A stretch of DNA of 64,000 nt from Burkholderia sp. SRS-46 (GCF_004343775.1 NZ_PTXL01000002.1:1-64000), one strand, 5' to 3'. Shown: positions 51,514 to 61,389, counted from the first letter of the stretch. Numbers and translations: made by a program. Notes: generated by a model not told the origin, from the sequence alone.

Positions 51514-53181
51514 ATGTTCCGTCAAGCCTTGCTCGTCACCGCCTGCGCAGGCGCCGCCCTCGCCCTGTTCGCCTGCGGCGGCAGCGACGACGTGACCGCG
51601 ACGACGTCGCAGGATGCGATGCAGACCGCCACGCCGATCAAGCACCTCGTCGTGATCTACGGCGAAAACATTTCGTTCGACCACTATTTCGGCACTTACC
51701 CGAACGCGGCGAACCCGCAAGGCGAGCCGGCCTTTACCGCGGCCGCGAACACGCCGGCCGTCAACGGCCTGTCGGGCACGCTGCTCACCGCGAACCCGAA
51801 CTTCACGAACCCCGCGAACGGCACCGACGCCGCGAACCCGTTCCGCCTCGACCGCACGCAGGCCGCGACCGCCGACCAGAACCATGCGTACACCGCCGAG
51901 CAGCAGGCCGAGGACAACGGTCTCGCCGACCTGTTCCCGAAATACACGGGCAAGGGTTCGTCCGGCGGTGCCGGCGCGTTCGGCACGAAGGGCCAGGTGA
52001 TGGGCTACTTCGACGGCAACACCGTGACCGCGCTGTGGAACTACGCGCAGCGCTTCGCGATGAGCGACAACATGTACACGACGTCGTACGGCCCGTCGAC
52101 GCCGGGCGCGCTGAACGTGATCTCCGGCCAGACCAACGGCATGCAGATCGTCAAGACGTCGAAGCAGCCGTCGACGCTCGCCGCGACCTCGTACTACATC
52201 AACGACGGCCAGGGCGGCTTCACGATGATCAACGACGTCGACCCGGGCTACGACGTGTGCTCGAGCAAGACCGACCAGGCGATGATGGCCGGCAAGAACA
52301 TCGGCGACCTGCTGAACGGCGCGAAGATCACGTGGGGCGGCTTCATGGGCGGCTTCAACCTGTCGACGGTGAACGGCAACGGCACCACGGGCTGCAGCCG
52401 CAGCACGGTCGCGACGGCGGTGAATGCCGCGACGGCCGACTACATCCCGCACCACAACTGGTTCCAGTACTACGCGTCCACCGCGAACCCGCAGCACACG
52501 CGGCCGAGTTCGCTCGCGGCGATCGGCTCGAGCGTGCTGGCCGACGGCAAGACGGCCGAACCGGCGAACCACCAGTACGACACCGACGATTTCTTCGCGG
52601 CGGTCAAGTCCGGCAACTTCCCGTCGGTCAGCTTCCTGAAGGCGCCGGCCGCGCAGGACGCGCATGCGGGCTACTCGGATCCGCTCGACGAGCAGGCGTT
52701 CGTCACGAAGGTCGTCAACTTCCTGCAGCAGCAGCCCGACTGGCAGAACACCGCCGTGATCGTCACCTATGACGACTCGGACGGCTGGTACGACCACGTG
52801 TACGCAGCCCCCACGCACGCGTCGTTCGATGCGGTCGACCAGCTCAACGGCAGCGGCAAGTGCGGCACCGGCGCGGCCGGCGCGGGCGTGAACGGCCAGC
52901 CGGTCAACGGCCGCTGCGGCCCGGGCGTGCGGATTCCGCTCGTCGTGATCTCGCCCTACGCGAAGCAGAACTACGTTGATCACACGATGATCGACCAGGC
53001 ATCGGTGGTCCGCTTCATCGAGGACAACTGGCTCGGCGGCCAGCGCATCGGCGGCGGCTCGTTCGATACGTCGGCGGGCGACCTGCGCGGCCTGTTCGAC
53101 TTCGCGTCGAAGCCGAACACGACGCCGCTGTATCTCGATCCGACGCTCGGCACCGCGCTCGGCTCGGCCCCGGCGATCTGA
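51514..53181 (+). CDS. Phosphoesterase-family lipoprotein (AcpA/phospholipase C-like)
   Basis: A 555-residue exported enzyme of the PF04185 phosphoesterase family, which includes acid phosphatase AcpA and phospholipases C. The N-terminus (ALALFACGGSDD) is a lipoprotein signal with lipid-anchored Cys21. Catalytic-core motifs are visible: HLVVIYGENISFDHYFGTYP near the start of the mature protein and the metal-binding TYDDSDGWYDHV later. Release of phosphate from phospholipids or phosphoproteins outside the cell is the likely role. ATG 51514 is used because a GGAG lies 9 bases upstream; ATG 51499 would add five residues. A hairpin follows the gene. Confidence 0.88.
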   Translation: MFRQALLVTACAGAALALFACGGSDDVTATTSQDAMQTATPIKHLVVIYGENISFDHYFGTYPNAANPQGEPAFTAAANTPAVNGLSGTLLTANPNFTNPANGTDAANPFRLDRTQAATADQNHAYTAEQQAEDNGLADLFPKYTGKGSSGGAGAFGTKGQVMGYFDGNTVTALWNYAQRFAMSDNMYTTSYGPSTPGALNVISGQTNGMQIVKTSKQPSTLAATSYYINDGQGGFTMINDVDPGYDVCSSKTDQAMMAGKNIGDLLNGAKITWGGFMGGFNLSTVNGNGTTGCSRSTVATAVNAATADYIPHHNWFQYYASTANPQHTRPSSLAAIGSSVLADGKTAEPANHQYDTDDFFAAVKSGNFPSVSFLKAPAAQDAHAGYSDPLDEQAFVTKVVNFLQQQPDWQNTAVIVTYDDSDGWYDHVYAAPTHASFDAVDQLNGSGKCGTGAAGAGVNGQPVNGRCGPGVRIPLVVISPYAKQNYVDHTMIDQASVVRFIEDNWLGGQRIGGGSFDTSAGDLRGLFDFASKPNTTPLYLDPTLGTALGSAPAI

Positions 53182-53199
53182 TCGCCGACGCCACCTCGC

Positions 53200-53230
53200 C
53201 AGGCCGGCGCGCGACGCGCCGGCCTGTTCC
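53200..53230 (+). terminator. Hairpin after the phosphoesterase gene
   Basis: CAGGCCGGCGCG (53200-53211) pairs perfectly with CGCGCCGGCCTG (53215-53226) around a 3-base loop, followed by TTCC. It lies 18 bases after the phosphoesterase stop. The T-run is short. Confidence 0.65.
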
Positions 53231-53275
53231 GTTCAACGCGCCGCGTTCGCGGCGCCCGCCTTCACGATCGACCGC

Positions 53276-54691
53276 ATGACCGCCCGTCCCGCGTTCCCGC
53301 CGCCCGGCCCCGCCGCTCCACCCCGCCGCGCCGCCCGGCCGGCTCCTGCGCGCGCGCGCGGCTCGCGCGGCGCGGCCGCGCTCGGCTATGCCGCGTACGC
53401 CGTCGCGTTTCCCGCGCACACGCCCGCCGCGATCGCCAGCGTCGTCGCGGACTGGACCGGCGCGAACCCGCACCCGATCGTGCTGCAGCGCCCGGCCGCC
53501 GCGCCGCTCTCGGCGGTCGCGCAGCTCGGGCGCGCGCTGTTCTTCGATCCGGCGCTGTCGGCATCGGGCAAGCAGTCGTGCGCGTCGTGCCACAGCCCCG
53601 ATCACGCGTACGGGCCGCCGAACGCGCTCGAGGTGCAGCCCGGCGGCATCGCGATGACCCTGCACGGCTACCGGCCGCCGCCGTCGCTGATGTACCTGTA
53701 CCGGCAGCCGAACTTCAGCATCGGCCCGGACGCCAGCGAAAACGACGACGCGGCGAGCGTCGCGCAGCAGGCCGCGTCGGCGGCCGGCGTCGTGAAGGCG
53801 CAGAAGGTGGCCGGCACCGCGGCCGCGCCGCAGCTCGTGCCGCAGGGCGGGATGTTCTGGGACGGCCGCGCGGACACGCTGCAGCAGCAGGCGTTCGGCC
53901 CGCTGCTGAATCCGGTCGAGATGGCCAACGCGAGCGTCGACGACGTCGCGCGCAAGCTCGCGCGCTCGCCGTACCGCACGCAGTTCACGCAGCTGTTCGG
54001 CGCGCGCGTCTTCGACGATGCGCGGCTGTCGGTGGCCGAGGCAATGTTCGCGATCGCGCGCTACCAGGTCGAGGATCCGTCGTTCCACCCGTACGACAGC
54101 AAGTACGACCGCTGGCTCGAAGGCCGCGCGCGGCTCACGCAGGCGGAGCTGCGCGGCCTGCGCCTGTTCAACGATCCGGCGAAGGCGAATTGCGCGGGCT
54201 GCCACCTGTCGAAGCCCGGCGCCGACGGGCTGCCGCCGATGTTCACCGACTTCCAGTACGAGGCGCTCGGCGCGCCGCGCAACCGCCTGCTCGCGCAGAA
54301 CCGCGATCCGGCGTTTCACGATCTCGGGGTGTGCGGGCCGTTCCGCGACGACCTGAAGGACCAGACCCAGTACTGCGGGATGTTCCTGACGCCGACGCTG
54401 CGCAATGCGGCGACCCGCCACGTGTTCTTCCACAACGGCGTGTTCCACTCGCTCGACCAGGTGATGGCGTTCTACAACGAGCGCGACACGGCGCCCGAGA
54501 AGTTCTATCCGCGCGGGCCGGACGGCAAGGTGAACGCGTACGACGACCTGCCCGCGCAGTATCGCGGCAATCTCGACGTGACCGATGCGCCGTTCGACCG
54601 CAAGCCGGGCGATACGCCCGCGATGACGGCGCGGGATATCCAGGATATCGAAGCGTTCCTGCACACGCTGACCGACGAGCCGGCGCGCTGA
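53276..54691 (+). CDS. Di-heme cytochrome c peroxidase family protein (MauG/CcpA)
   Basis: A 471-residue protein with two c-type haem sites, CASCH (near residue 102) and CAGCH (near 304), and the fold of bacterial di-haem peroxidases. These reduce hydrogen peroxide or, like MauG, modify a partner protein in the periplasm. The N-terminus is unusual: 35 residues rich in Pro, Ala and Arg, with only a weak hydrophobic stretch and no clear signal peptide, although haem attachment needs export. A frameshift or sequencing error near the start is possible. It converges on the glycosyltransferase gene. Confidence 0.85.
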   Translation: MTARPAFPPPGPAAPPRRAARPAPARARGSRGAAALGYAAYAVAFPAHTPAAIASVVADWTGANPHPIVLQRPAAAPLSAVAQLGRALFFDPALSASGKQSCASCHSPDHAYGPPNALEVQPGGIAMTLHGYRPPPSLMYLYRQPNFSIGPDASENDDAASVAQQAASAAGVVKAQKVAGTAAAPQLVPQGGMFWDGRADTLQQQAFGPLLNPVEMANASVDDVARKLARSPYRTQFTQLFGARVFDDARLSVAEAMFAIARYQVEDPSFHPYDSKYDRWLEGRARLTQAELRGLRLFNDPAKANCAGCHLSKPGADGLPPMFTDFQYEALGAPRNRLLAQNRDPAFHDLGVCGPFRDDLKDQTQYCGMFLTPTLRNAATRHVFFHNGVFHSLDQVMAFYNERDTAPEKFYPRGPDGKVNAYDDLPAQYRGNLDVTDAPFDRKPGDTPAMTARDIQDIEAFLHTLTDEPAR

Positions 54692-54752
54692 GCGGCCGCG
54701 CGCGCGTCACGCGCGCCGTGGCCGGCATGGGATCGGATGTGAGGGGAAGATG

Positions 54753-54780
54753 CGATGCGGCGGGGAACCCCGCCGCATCG
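54753..54780. terminator. Perfect hairpin between convergent genes
   Basis: CGATGCGGCGGGG (54753-54765) and CCCCGCCGCATCG (54768-54780) form a perfect 13-base stem. It sits between the convergent peroxidase and glycosyltransferase genes, so it may end both transcripts. It has no T-run. Confidence 0.6.
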
Positions 54781-54791
54781 GCGCAAGGCGA

Positions 54792-56021
54792 TCAGCCGGC
54801 GCGCTGCGCGCGGATCGCGTCGATGCACGCGGCGAGCCGCCGGTTGCTTTCGTCAATGCCGAAGCTCGCCGCGCGGGCCTGCGCGCGTGCCGCGAAATCG
54901 GTGCGCAGCGTGTCGTCGGTCAGCAGCCGCGCCATCGCGTCGGTCAGCGCGTCGACGTCGCCGATCGGCACCAGCATGCCGGCCCGGCCGTCGTCGAGGA
55001 TGTCGCGCGGCCCGGTCGGGCAGTCGGTCGACACGATCGCCTTGCCCAGCGCGAGCGCCTCGATCAGCACCATCGGCATCCCTTCGTTCTTCGAACTGAG
55101 CACGAGGATCGATGCCCCCGCCATCACCGGATGCGGGTTGTGCATCTGCCCGGTGAAATGCACGCGCGCGCCGATCCCGAGCGTGTCCGCCAGTTGCCGG
55201 AGTTCGTCGCGATACGCGCCGTCACCGACCAGCACGAGATGCTCGGCCACCGCGTGCCGTGCGACCAGTTGCGCGTACGCGCGCAGCAGCGTGCGGTGAT
55301 CCTTCTGCAGTTCGTCGAGGCGCGCGACCGACACGATGTACGGCGCGCCGCCCGGCGTGACCGGCTGATGAGCCGCCGCCGCGTTCGCGCGAATCGCGTC
55401 GATGTCGATCGCATTGGGCAGCACCATCACGCGCGGCTGCCGCTCGCCGAACATCTGCCCGGCTTCGGCGGCCATTTGCGGATTCAGCGCGGCGAGGCTG
55501 TCGTAGCGGTTGTACTGGTTCATCAGGCGCCGCACCCGGCGGCCCTGGCCGCCGAGCCGTGCGATGAAGCTGAAGTGATTGACGCCGATCCAGGGCACCC
55601 CGAACCGGCCGGCGAGCCGCCGCAGCGACAGGTCGTAGTCGACGATCACGTCGACGTTGCGCGCCAGTTCCGCGACCCGCCGCGCGATGTGCGGACGCAC
55701 CGCCAACGCGCCGTGGATGTCGCGCGCGATCCGCCCGGCCTTGCCGAGCCGGCTCGCATGGCGCCGGTCCTGGAAATACCGGAGCCAGCGCGGCTGCACG
55801 AGGATCTCGACCGGCACGTCGTCCGGAATCAGTGCGCGGAACCGCTCGGCCAGCATCGGCGAGGCATACGTCACCGACAGCGTAATCCGGAAACGCGTGC
55901 GGTCGAGAATCCGCAGCCACTGGATCAGCGACGACTCGATGCCGCCGTTGCCGAAATCCGTCACATGAAACAGCACGCGCACGCGCGTGTCCCGGCCCTC
56001 GTCAATACCGCGTTCAACCAT
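54792..56021 (-). CDS. Family 4 glycosyltransferase
   Basis: A 409-residue cytoplasmic GT-B enzyme. The N-terminal Rossmann half starts FHVTDFGNGGIESSLIQWLR. The C-terminal half has the family-4 signature: a nucleotide-sugar site (SVARLDELQKDHRTLLRAYA) and the Glu-x7-Glu region near SSKNEGMPMVLIEALALGKA. It would add a sugar to a lipid or polysaccharide. It is a single gene, so the product is unknown; it may help build capsule, exopolysaccharide or LPS. ATG 56021 is used. Confidence 0.92.
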   Translation of the reverse strand: MVERGIDEGRDTRVRVLFHVTDFGNGGIESSLIQWLRILDRTRFRITLSVTYASPMLAERFRALIPDDVPVEILVQPRWLRYFQDRRHASRLGKAGRIARDIHGALAVRPHIARRVAELARNVDVIVDYDLSLRRLAGRFGVPWIGVNHFSFIARLGGQGRRVRRLMNQYNRYDSLAALNPQMAAEAGQMFGERQPRVMVLPNAIDIDAIRANAAAAHQPVTPGGAPYIVSVARLDELQKDHRTLLRAYAQLVARHAVAEHLVLVGDGAYRDELRQLADTLGIGARVHFTGQMHNPHPVMAGASILVLSSKNEGMPMVLIEALALGKAIVSTDCPTGPRDILDDGRAGMLVPIGDVDALTDAMARLLTDDTLRTDFAARAQARAASFGIDESNRRLAACIDAIRAQRAG

Positions 56022-56280
56022 GATTCTTATGGGAAAAACCGCTCAATTTTCGGAATGCGGCCTGGCCGCAGCGCGGCACTTTATAACACAGGCCCCCTAC
56101 GCCGCCAACCGGCGCGCGCGCTTTCCGGCCGGGACCCGCGCCGCGTTTGCCTGCCAGGCGTTTCCCCCGATCCGCCCCGCCGGGCGGGCGGCCCGATCGA
56201 CACGCCATCCCGTCTCCCGGGCCGATCGGCGCGCATCTCCCCCGTGCCGGCAGGATCGCGCCCGACCTCGGCGACGCCGC

Positions 56281-57603
56281 TCAGAACAGGTACATCCCGG
56301 CGACGAACACCACGCCCGAAAACAACAGCGTGGTCACGCAGTAACCCATGATGTCGCGCACGCCGAGCCCCGCGATCGCGAGCGCCGGCAGCGCCCAGAA
56401 CGGCTGCGCCATGTTGGTCCAGGCCTCGCCGTACGCGATCGCCATCGCCGCCTTGCCGAGATCGGCGCCGAGCGCCTGCGCGGCCGGCATCACGAACGGC
56501 CCCTGCACGACCCAGTGGCCGCCGCCCGACGGCACCGCGAAATTGATCACCGCCGAGCTCAGGAACGCGAGCAGCGGGAACGTGTGGACGTTCGCGACGT
56601 CGACGAACCATTTCGTGATCACGCCCGCGAGGCCCGAATGGTCCATCAGCGCCTGGATGCCCGCGTAGAACGGGAACTGGATCATGATCCCCGACGCGCC
56701 CCGCGCCGCGCCCGCCACCGCGCGCGCATACGCCATCGGCGTGCGGTGCAGCAGGATGCCGGCCGCGAGGAAGGCGAGGTTCACGGTGTCGATGTCGAGC
56801 GCGAAACCCTTCTGCACGAAGCGCAGCACGAGGAACACCGCGCACAGCACCGCGACGAGCACCGCCAGCAGGCGGCTTTCCTCCAGCCGCTCGGCCAGCG
56901 TCGCGTCCGGCCCGAGCTGGCGCTCGACGCTCGGCGGCTCCGCGAGCAGCGCCGGATCGACGCTGACGACGTCCTCCGGCTTCGGCATCATCATGCGCGC
57001 GAGAAACGGCAGCATCACGATCAGGCCGATCGTCACGAACGCGTTGTAACCGGTGAACAGCGTCTGCGACACCGGAATCAGGCCGATGGTCTTCTCCATC
57101 GGGTTGCCCTTCGTCGCGGCGACGAGCGGAATCGAGCCCGACAGCCCGCCGTGCCAGCTCAGGAAGCCCATGTACGCGGACGCGACGAGCAGCCGATAGT
57201 CGCTGCCGGCCACGCGCCGCGCGACCTCGCGCGCGAGCATCGCGCCGAGCACCAGGCCGAAGCCCCAGTTGACCGCGCACGCGAGCGCGGCGACGAACGC
57301 GACGAGCATCACGCCTTGCCCCGGCGTGCGCGCGGCGCTCGCGAGCGCGACGAGCACGCGCTTGACCGGCGGCGAGCTCGCGAGCGCATGGCCGGTGACG
57401 AGTATCATCACCATCTGCATCGAGAAGGCGAGCAGGTTCCAGAAGCCCGAGCCCCACATCGTCGTCAGTTGCGCGGGCGAATTCGGCGTGAGGCCGAAGG
57501 CGAGCGCGAACGTGACGATCGTCAGCAGGATCGCGAAAATCAATGGGTCGGGCAGCACGCGGTGGACCACCTGCGTGAAAAAGCGTGAAATGCGCTGAAT
57601 CAA
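56281..57603 (-). CDS. Short-chain fatty acid transporter (AtoE family)
   Basis: A 440-residue inner-membrane transporter with about ten to twelve helices, the same length as E. coli AtoE. RISRFFTQVVHRVLPDPLIF at the start and the conserved VNWGFGLVLGAMLAREVAR and FAVPSGGGHWVVQGP segments identify the family (PF02667). AtoE-type proteins take up short-chain fatty acids such as butyrate or acetoacetate. The start is a TTG at 57603 with a good AGGAG 7 bases upstream; no ATG fits better. There is no adjacent ato operon, so use of the substrate must be encoded elsewhere. Confidence 0.9.
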   Translation of the reverse strand: MIQRISRFFTQVVHRVLPDPLIFAILLTIVTFALAFGLTPNSPAQLTTMWGSGFWNLLAFSMQMVMILVTGHALASSPPVKRVLVALASAARTPGQGVMLVAFVAALACAVNWGFGLVLGAMLAREVARRVAGSDYRLLVASAYMGFLSWHGGLSGSIPLVAATKGNPMEKTIGLIPVSQTLFTGYNAFVTIGLIVMLPFLARMMMPKPEDVVSVDPALLAEPPSVERQLGPDATLAERLEESRLLAVLVAVLCAVFLVLRFVQKGFALDIDTVNLAFLAAGILLHRTPMAYARAVAGAARGASGIMIQFPFYAGIQALMDHSGLAGVITKWFVDVANVHTFPLLAFLSSAVINFAVPSGGGHWVVQGPFVMPAAQALGADLGKAAMAIAYGEAWTNMAQPFWALPALAIAGLGVRDIMGYCVTTLLFSGVVFVAGMYLF

Positions 57604-57778
57604 CGTGTTCTCCTCGGTTCCTGATAGGTCGGGCCGCGCTGGTGTCGTTCTAGGAAATGCGCGGATCGCGCGGATTCTTGCACAGAACCCGCGCGCGTGC
57701 TTCGGACCGCGCGCACGCGTCGACGCGCGCGCAGCGACCTTCGGGAAACGGGAGGGATACCGTGGCGCGCGGCGCTCG

Positions 57779-59128
57779 CTAGCGGGCCGCGACGGCTGGT
57801 TCGGATGCCGCCGGGCGCGGCTCGGCCACCCGTGTGCCCAGCCGCTGCGCCACGCGTTCGGCAGAGCGGTAAGCAACGATCGATCCGGCCACCGCGAGCA
57901 GCATCGGCACCAGGCAATCGTGGCTCGCACGCGTGAACTCGGCCAGCAGCACGACCGCGGTGATCGGCATCTGCATCGACGCCGCGAGAAACGCGGTCGC
58001 GCCGATCAGCGCGCATCCGCCGGCCGACGCGCCCGGCCAGGCGAGGCTCCACACGCCGCCAAGCACGATGCCGAGCAGCGCGCCGTTCGCGAGGCCGGGC
58101 GTCAGCAGCCCGCCCTCCGCGCCCGCGCGCAGGCTGCTCGCGGTGATCAGCACCTTCAGCGCGAGCAGCGTCGCCGCGAAGCCGATCGTCAGCGCGCCGT
58201 CGAAGCTCAGCGACGCCGCGCCCTTGCCGTTGCCGAGCAGTTGCGGAAAGCGCATCGCGAGCCAGCCGATCGCCGCGAAGTTCAGCAGCGCGAGCACCGG
58301 CAGCCGCCAATCCTTCGGTGCGGCAGCCCGCGCCCGGCTCGTGAGCCGCACGAAGCCATACGCGGCAAGCCCGAACACCGGCCCGCACACCGCCGACCAC
58401 ACGACCAGCGACGGGCTCAGCACGAACGGCGGCACGCTGTACTGGTGCTCGTTGCCGAGGCCGAGCCACGCGAGCGCCGCCGCGATGGCCGACGTCGCGA
58501 CGGCCGGCACCAGCGCGCGCAGCTCGAAGGTGCCGAGCAGCACTTCGAGCACGAACACCGCGCCGCCGAGCGGCACGTTGTAGACGGCCGCGAGCCCCGC
58601 GCCGGCGCCGCACGCGACCATCAGCCGGCAATCGGCCGGCGCCAGCCCCGCGCGATGCGCGAGCCGGCCGGCCAGCAGCGCACCGATCTCGCGCGGCGCG
58701 ACCTCGCGGCCGAGCGGCGAGCCGAGCGCGACGGTGACGATCTGCAGCAGCGCGTGAATCGTCGTGCTGACGGCCGGCATCCGTGGATCGTCCGCGCGCA
58801 TCGCGCGCCGGATGCTGACGAGCGGCCGGCCATGACGGTACAGCGCCCACCAGCCGAGGCCCGCGACGAGCCCGCAGCCGCTCAGCACGGCGAGCCGGCG
58901 CAGCGGATCGGCCGCGCTCACGCCGGCCAGGAAGCTTTCGTTGCCGATCAGGTGCGTGGTGCCGTAGCCATACGCGGCGTGCTGGATCGCGTGCAGCAGC
59001 AGCGCGAGCAGCATGCCGCCGAGGCCGGCGCCGACGCCGGTCAGCACGGTGACGGCGGCGAGTTTGACGAGCGGGCTGCCGGACGAGGACGGCAGCGAAG
59101 GGGAAGCAAGCGGGAGATCGGGACGCAT
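57779..59128 (-). CDS. ClC-family chloride channel or antiporter
   Basis: A 449-residue inner-membrane protein with the repeated helical ClC fold. The ion-path motifs are visible: GSPLGREVAPREIGA (with the gating Glu) and a later GGLLTPGLANGALLG. Most bacterial ClC proteins exchange chloride for protons, or export fluoride, in acid or halide stress. It has no regulatory CBS domains. ATG 59128 is used over a TTG 12 bases earlier. It is 175 bases from the AtoE-type gene on the same strand and could share a transcript. Confidence 0.9.
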   Translation of the reverse strand: MRPDLPLASPSLPSSSGSPLVKLAAVTVLTGVGAGLGGMLLALLLHAIQHAAYGYGTTHLIGNESFLAGVSAADPLRRLAVLSGCGLVAGLGWWALYRHGRPLVSIRRAMRADDPRMPAVSTTIHALLQIVTVALGSPLGREVAPREIGALLAGRLAHRAGLAPADCRLMVACGAGAGLAAVYNVPLGGAVFVLEVLLGTFELRALVPAVATSAIAAALAWLGLGNEHQYSVPPFVLSPSLVVWSAVCGPVFGLAAYGFVRLTSRARAAAPKDWRLPVLALLNFAAIGWLAMRFPQLLGNGKGAASLSFDGALTIGFAATLLALKVLITASSLRAGAEGGLLTPGLANGALLGIVLGGVWSLAWPGASAGGCALIGATAFLAASMQMPITAVVLLAEFTRASHDCLVPMLLAVAGSIVAYRSAERVAQRLGTRVAEPRPAASEPAVAAR

Positions 59129-59276
59129 GGAGTCGGCCAACGGAAGCGGAACGGACGGCGCGCATCGCGCACGCCGTGACCAGCCCGCATCCTAGGCCTC
59201 CGGCCTCCATGAGACAAACGCATTTTTCTGATCAACTCATGCGTTTACAGAATGATTGATCGGTCGGCCGCGACGA

Positions 59277-60518
59277 TCACGCCGGATAGTCGATCCGCTC
59301 CGGCGCGCGCCGCATGATCACCTTGCCGCCCCGGATCGACAGCGCGGCCTTCGCCTGGCGGCGCAGCGCGTCGTAGTCGCTGTCGGCGTCGAGCACGACG
59401 AGGTTCGCCGGCCGGCCGACCTCGATCCCGTAGCGCTCGCCGAGCTGCATCGTCTTCGCGCTGTGGTCGGTCACGAAGTCGAGGCAGCGCTGCAGATCCT
59501 CGTAGCCCATCATGTGGCAGATGTGCAGCCCCGCGTCGAGCACGCGCAGGATGTTGCCGTTGCCGAGCGGGTACCACGGATCCTTGATCGAATCCTGCCC
59601 GAAGCACACGTTGATGCCCGCGCGGTCGAGTTCGGCGACGCGCGTGACGCCGCGCCGCTTCGGGAACGTGTCGAAGCGCCCCTGCAGATGGATGCTCTCG
59701 GTCGGGCACGAGATGAAGTTGAGCCCCGCGCGCTTGAGCAGGCGGAACAGCTTCGAGCAATACGCGTTGTCGTACGAGCCCATCGCGGTGGTATGGCTCG
59801 CCGTCACCCGCGCGCCGATGCCGCGCACGCGCGCTTCCTCGGCGAGCACTTCGAGAAAGCGCGAATGCGGATCGTCGGTTTCGTCGCAGTGCACGTCGAC
59901 GAGGCAGCCGGTGCGCTCGGCCAGGTCCATCAGGAAGCGGATCGAGCTGACGCCCTGCTCGCGCGTATTCTCGAAATGCGGAATCCCGCCGACGACGTCC
60001 GCGCCCATCTCGATCGCCTGCGTCATCAGTGCGCGGCCGCCGTCGAACGATTCGATCCCCTCCTGCGGGAACGCAACGATCTGCAGGTCGATCAGGTGGC
60101 GCGCCTCGTCCTTCACCTCGAGCATCGCCTTCAGCGCGGCGAGCGACGGGTCGGTCACGTCGACATGGGTGCGCACGTGCTGAATGCCGTGATCGCGCAG
60201 CATGCCGATCGCCGCATGCGCGCGTGCTTTCGTGTCTTCGTGCGTGATTGTCGCCTTGCGCTCGGCCCAGCGCTCGATCCCTTCGAACAGCGTGCCGCTC
60301 ATGTTCCATGCGGGTTCGCCGGCGGTGAGCACCGCGTCGAGATGGATGTGCGGCTCGACGAGCGGCGGGATCGCGAGGCGGCCGCCCGCGTCGACGTCAT
60401 CGCCGTGCACGGCGTGGATGCGAGCCGGCTGGGCGTCGATGCGGGCAATCCGGCCCGCGTCGATGCCGATCGTGAAGAGGCCGTCGCGGCCGCGCAAGCG
60501 TAGGTTGAACAGGTTCAT
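59277..60518 (-). CDS. codA: Cytosine deaminase
   Basis: A 413-residue amidohydrolase-fold enzyme that converts cytosine to uracil. The metal-site motifs are in order: VEPHIHLDAVL (about 55-65), the catalytic VDVHCDETDDPHS (about 207-219), TASHTTAMGSYD (about 238-249) and CFGQDSIKDPWY (about 305-316). These, and the length, match E. coli CodA. A cytosine permease (CodB) gene is not adjacent. The VOC gene lies 97 bases away on the same strand. ATG 60518 has no strong Shine-Dalgarno. Confidence 0.92.
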   Translation of the reverse strand: MNLFNLRLRGRDGLFTIGIDAGRIARIDAQPARIHAVHGDDVDAGGRLAIPPLVEPHIHLDAVLTAGEPAWNMSGTLFEGIERWAERKATITHEDTKARAHAAIGMLRDHGIQHVRTHVDVTDPSLAALKAMLEVKDEARHLIDLQIVAFPQEGIESFDGGRALMTQAIEMGADVVGGIPHFENTREQGVSSIRFLMDLAERTGCLVDVHCDETDDPHSRFLEVLAEEARVRGIGARVTASHTTAMGSYDNAYCSKLFRLLKRAGLNFISCPTESIHLQGRFDTFPKRRGVTRVAELDRAGINVCFGQDSIKDPWYPLGNGNILRVLDAGLHICHMMGYEDLQRCLDFVTDHSAKTMQLGERYGIEVGRPANLVVLDADSDYDALRRQAKAALSIRGGKVIMRRAPERIDYPA

Positions 60519-60615
60519 GTGGGGTCCTGGCATGAAGCGTCCGCGCGCCGGGCGCGGCGAACGCGTGACGTGAAATCGACGAAACGAATGACGGAGGACG
60601 CGGCGGCGGCGCGCG

Positions 60616-61077
60616 TCACGACCAGCCCTCGATCCTCAGCCCGGTCGCGGCTGCGGCCTCGTCGCGCGACACCGCGCGCACCTGCTGGCCGAACGTCCAC
60701 ACGTGCTGCTCGGGATCGCGCGCGCGATAGGTGCGGTCGCCCCAGAACTGGTCGGCCGGCGCCTGCAGGATCGCCGCGCCGGCCTGCCGTGCCCGCTCGC
60801 AATGCGCGTCGATGCCGCCGGCGAGCTGCACGTGCACGCACTGCGTGTTCTTGCCGCCGACGCCGAGCGGGCTCGTGACGAAGTCGGCCCATTCGCCGCC
60901 GATCATCACCGTGCCGCCGTCGCAGCTCAGCTCGGCATGCGCGAGCTGGCCGTCCGGCGTGCTGACGACGACGCTGCGGGCGAAGCCGAACGCGCGCTCG
61001 AGCCAGTCGAGCGCGGCCCACGGATCACGGTAGAACACGGCGGCACGAATGGACGGACGGCGGCTGGGCGTGGTCAT
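60616..61077 (-). CDS. VOC-superfamily (glyoxalase/dioxygenase-like) protein
   Basis: A 153-residue soluble protein of the vicinal oxygen chelate fold. Two beta-alpha-beta halves are visible (AVFYRDPWAALDWLERAFGF, then NTQCVHVQLAGGID), ending in an ARDPEQHVWTFGQ strand typical of the PhnB-like subgroup. Such proteins bind a metal or a small molecule; some confer drug resistance. Function here is unknown. A GGAGACC Shine-Dalgarno precedes ATG 61077. It is upstream of codA on the same strand and may be cotranscribed. Confidence 0.85.
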   Translation of the reverse strand: MTTPSRRPSIRAAVFYRDPWAALDWLERAFGFARSVVVSTPDGQLAHAELSCDGGTVMIGGEWADFVTSPLGVGGKNTQCVHVQLAGGIDAHCERARQAGAAILQAPADQFWGDRTYRARDPEQHVWTFGQQVRAVSRDEAAAATGLRIEGWS

Positions 61078-61389
61078 CTTCGGTCTCCGGCGCGAGAGTG
61101 TGAAGCGCCCATTCTCCGCGCGCGCGGCGCGCCGATCAACCGCTGTACGGCCGTCCCCCCGGTGTTGCGACGGCGCGACAACCGCGCGTCGACCGCCGCG
61201 CGCGGCACGCGCGCGATCCCGCACATGCCGCCCGCCGGCGGCGCATGCGGCGATCCATGGCAGTTTTGTGAAGCACTCTTGCTCGATCTGCAACGGAGCT
61301 GTCGCGCCGGCCCACCGAAATCTCCGTGCGTGCGTCCCTATACTTGCGCCGAACTTTTTGTCCGCAGTCCCACACGCAGGAGCCTTTAC
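61078..61389. other. Divergent promoter region, VOC and porin genes
   Basis: A 312-base region between divergent genes without any recognised gene. The GC-rich first half gives no promoter; the last 130 bases are AT-richer and should carry the porin promoter. No -35/-10 pair was convincing. Confidence 0.4.
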
